Below, piece by piece: positions 32,888 to 34,410 of a stretch of 34,410 nucleotides of DNA. The stretch is from Bacteroidales bacterium (lineage in GTDB: Bacteria > Bacteroidota > Bacteroidia > Bacteroidales > P3), in NCBI GenBank assembly GCA_017454015.1, contig JAFTDW010000045.1:1-34410 (forward strand), in the 5' to 3' direction. Both the position numbers and the translations under genes were made by a program. The number at the start of each line of letters is the position of its first letter. Position 1 is the first letter of the stretch. The notes under the pieces were generated by a model that was not told where the DNA came from, ran no database searches, and saw only the letters and a program-made list of their open reading frames with translations.

Positions 32888-33709
32888 ATGCTACTTTTCC
32901 GTTGTATTAGCGTGGAACTTGACGAACGAAATATCATCATCTCCGACGACCTGCTTTCGGCGCTCAACCCGGCGCTCGAGGGGCATCTGCTGCATGCATG
33001 GTGCCCGCAGGGCAGTTGCCGCTTTGTGTTCAACGAGCGGGAGTACACGCTGCGGGGCGGCGACTGCATGATTATCCCGCTGCGGGGCGGCATGATGCGC
33101 GACATCGTGCCGAGCGCCGATTTCCGCGTGGAAATCATATATGTCAGAGAGGAGTTCGTCGGCATCTGCACGCCACAAAGCAACTACGGCATGCGCGGCG
33201 GGCTGGCGCTCTTCAACAACCCCATCATGAGCCTCGACGAGGAGCAGCAGCGCGTCTGCGCCCTCAACTTCGACTACATCCGCCGGCGGCTTGCGGTGGA
33301 GAAGCACCACTTCCACCGCGACGCGATGATCAACGCCGTGCAGTGCAGGATAATCGACTTCTTCGACTTCCATGCCGAGAACTACGGCAGCATCCCGTGG
33401 CAGAACGGCGACATCAGCTCCCAGCAGGCGCAGCTGATGGACCGGTTTCAGGAGATGCTCGAGCGCGGCGACTGCCGCGAGCACCGCGAGGTGAAGCACT
33501 ACGCCGACGCCCTCTGCGTCACGCCCAAGTACCTCAGCGAGGTCTCCCGTCTGGTGAGCGGCTACGGCGCCAGCCACTGGATAGCGCGCTACACCGCCCT
33601 CGACATCAGCCGCCAGCTGCGCGACCGCAGCCGGCGAAAATCGAGCTCCAGTACCAGCAGAGCCGCAAGAAGGGCGGCAAGGACGAGGAGCCGGAAGAAG
33701 AAACAATAA
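32888..33709 (+). CDS. AraC-family regulator lacking its second helix-turn-helix
   Basis: 273 residues from ATG 32888. The N-terminal effector half (LHAWCPQGSCRFVFNEREYTLRGGDC and related) and the first DNA-binding helix-turn-helix (HYADALCVTPKYLSEVSRLVSGYG) follow the Bacteroides AraC pattern. Homology stops at TALDISRQLRD (about residue 248), where the second helix-turn-helix of about 50 residues should begin. The remaining 25 residues (RRKSSSSTSRAARR..) are low-complexity and out of frame with what appears to be a real tail in the next frame. A deletion is likely, and DNA binding is probably impaired. The earlier GTG at 32819 lies in a GC-rich palindrome and is less likely. Probably a decaying gene. 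Confidence 0.6.
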   Translation: MLLFRCISVELDERNIIISDDLLSALNPALEGHLLHAWCPQGSCRFVFNEREYTLRGGDCMIIPLRGGMMRDIVPSADFRVEIIYVREEFVGICTPQSNYGMRGGLALFNNPIMSLDEEQQRVCALNFDYIRRRLAVEKHHFHRDAMINAVQCRIIDFFDFHAENYGSIPWQNGDISSQQAQLMDRFQEMLERGDCREHREVKHYADALCVTPKYLSEVSRLVSGYGASHWIARYTALDISRQLRDRSRRKSSSSTSRAARRAARTRSRKKKQ

Positions 33710-33726
33710 ACACGGAGGGACAATGA
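33631..33726 (+). pseudogene. Out-of-frame gene tail fused to the AraC gene
   Basis: In the frame two bases on from AraC, 33631-33726 reads PAKIELQYQQSRKKGGKDEE.. and stops at TGA 33724-33726, overlapping the next ATG (33723) as ATGA. This is the typical end of a coupled gene, whereas the AraC stop at 33709 is not. It looks like the last 31 codons of another, mostly deleted, gene. Its identity is unknown. Confidence 0.45.
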
Positions 33727-34247
33727 AGAAAGTTTTTTTAGTATGCGCCGCCCTGCTCGCCGTAGCCGCCACGACTGGCTGCAAGAATCAACAAACGTAT
33801 GAGCTATTACCTCCTCTATGTGGATGCGACTTTTATACGGGCAATATCCTCTTTGTATTGGACACTAATAGTCTTAAGGGTTATTGCCATGTTGCCATCA
33901 CCGAGTGCGACGACACCACGCTGTATGTTTATGAGACCAACACAGAGTCAAAGGTCGTGAAGCGCCCATTTGAGGAATGGGCAATAGAGTGGTATCTTAA
34001 ATTTGACACTACATATGGCTTCCCTGGCTATGTTCATTTTTATGCAATGGAGGAACCATACGACACAACTGCATTACTGAAACGTTTGTCGCAGCTGACA
34101 AACTCAGTTCCGGATAGCATCAACGATGAGTCGTTGCTTCGCCAATGTTTTTTCTACACAGATGGCACACCAGTATTTGATGCCAGATACACAAGTCTTA
34201 CACAGATGGCTGATACTTCAAAGATGTTTCATTTTAGAATAGAATAG
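33723..34247 (+). CDS. Uncharacterised lipoprotein
   Basis: 174 residues with signal peptide and lipobox ATTGC (Cys about 20). The mature part contains GNILFVLDTNS and CHVAITECDD, then VYETN and VKRPFEEW, an order that faintly recalls permuted papain-fold (YiiX/NlpC-P60-like) envelope proteins, where a His in such a strand is catalytic; a matching late Cys motif is not convincing. The first 60 bp are GC-rich and the rest clearly AT-richer, so the signal region and the mature domain may have different origins. It is coupled by ATGA to the fragment upstream. Confidence 0.75.
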   Translation: MKKVFLVCAALLAVAATTGCKNQQTYELLPPLCGCDFYTGNILFVLDTNSLKGYCHVAITECDDTTLYVYETNTESKVVKRPFEEWAIEWYLKFDTTYGFPGYVHFYAMEEPYDTTALLKRLSQLTNSVPDSINDESLLRQCFFYTDGTPVFDARYTSLTQMADTSKMFHFRIE

Positions 34248-34299
34248 AGCATGAACATCTCCAACTTCTCATAGATTGACAACAAACAACAGACACGAT

Positions 34300-34410
34300 A
34301 TGAAAGTACACTTTATAGCCATCGGGGGCTCGGCGATGCACAACCTCGCCATCGCCCTCCGCTCACGAGCGCGCCCGATTTTCAGCCCGAAAGTGTGCCC
34401 GCATATATGC
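34300..34410 (+). CDS. mpl: Start of an Mpl/MurC-like UDP-MurNAc-peptide ligase, possibly disrupted; runs off the window
   Basis: The first 21 residues (MKVHFIAIGGSAMHNLAIAL) match the nucleotide-binding start of Mpl, which recycles murein tripeptide onto UDP-MurNAc. Relatives then continue with a short K/R-G-Y segment and GSDDEI; here the frame continues RSRARPIFSPKVCPHIC, and neither other frame shows GSDDEI in the 45 bp left. So the gene may be broken or joined to other sequence soon after residue 22. Only 37 codons are visible. Confidence 0.5.
   Translation, partial: MKVHFIAIGGSAMHNLAIALRSRARPIFSPKVCPHIC

Overview
The window reads as chromosomal DNA of a Bacteroidota bacterium, almost certainly order Bacteroidales. 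Several promoters have the Bacteroidota TTTG / TAnnTTTG architecture. Gene starts lack Shine-Dalgarno sequences. The gene set is typical of the group: a pyrB-pyrI pair followed by a flavin reductase-rubredoxin protein, a DUF5723-like outer-membrane protein, a fimbrillin-like lipoprotein, PepD, an ADP-forming acetyl-CoA synthetase, and an AraC protein of the Bacteroides type. I cannot place it at family level.

Layout. 1-6.1 kb: an NfeD-like membrane protease whose N-terminus is read from a tandem repeat, an ABC exporter that stops just after its H-loop, and topA. 6.3-13.9 kb: an envelope block with a TPR protein, a continuous ORF joining a cytosolic-type amidohydrolase to a solute-binding lipoprotein, a lipoprotein/DUF5723 pair, and a small lipoprotein whose tail is repeat-encoded. 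13.9-23.2 kb: housekeeping genes der, hslR, pyrB, pyrI, a small membrane protein, a repeat-rich 0.7 kb gap, flavin reductase-rubredoxin, valS and folC. 23.3-26.1 kb (minus): a secreted protein of 24-residue repeats, an unrecognised protein, and a fimbrillin-like lipoprotein. 26.1-26.6 kb: a non-coding stretch with a rod-shaped foldable segment. 26.6-30.2 kb (minus): ADP-forming acyl-CoA synthetase and pepD. 30.5-32.7 kb: an ABC ATPase / membrane protein / GntR operon ending in a strong terminator. 32.9-34.4 kb: an AraC-type regulator that loses its second helix-turn-helix and runs into another reading frame, a lipoprotein, and the first codons of an Mpl/MurC-like ligase.

The most striking property is the load of small interspersed repeats, which I sort into at least five families (R1-R5). 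R1 and R2 are roughly 60-90 bp, dyad-containing units usually found as tandem pairs. They sit in frame inside valS, supply the N-terminus of the NfeD protein and supply the last 60 residues of a lipoprotein. This resembles the Rickettsia palindromic elements that insert into coding genes. R3 (about 44 bp) lies directly behind the truncated ABC exporter. R4 is a conserved 18-mer followed by hairpins whose stems differ but still pair. R5 is a terminal-repeat-like sequence that brackets a MITE-like palindromic element. Tandem AACCTTAT-like arrays lie next to three start codons. All family assignments rest on reading the sequence by eye; no database or alignment program was used.
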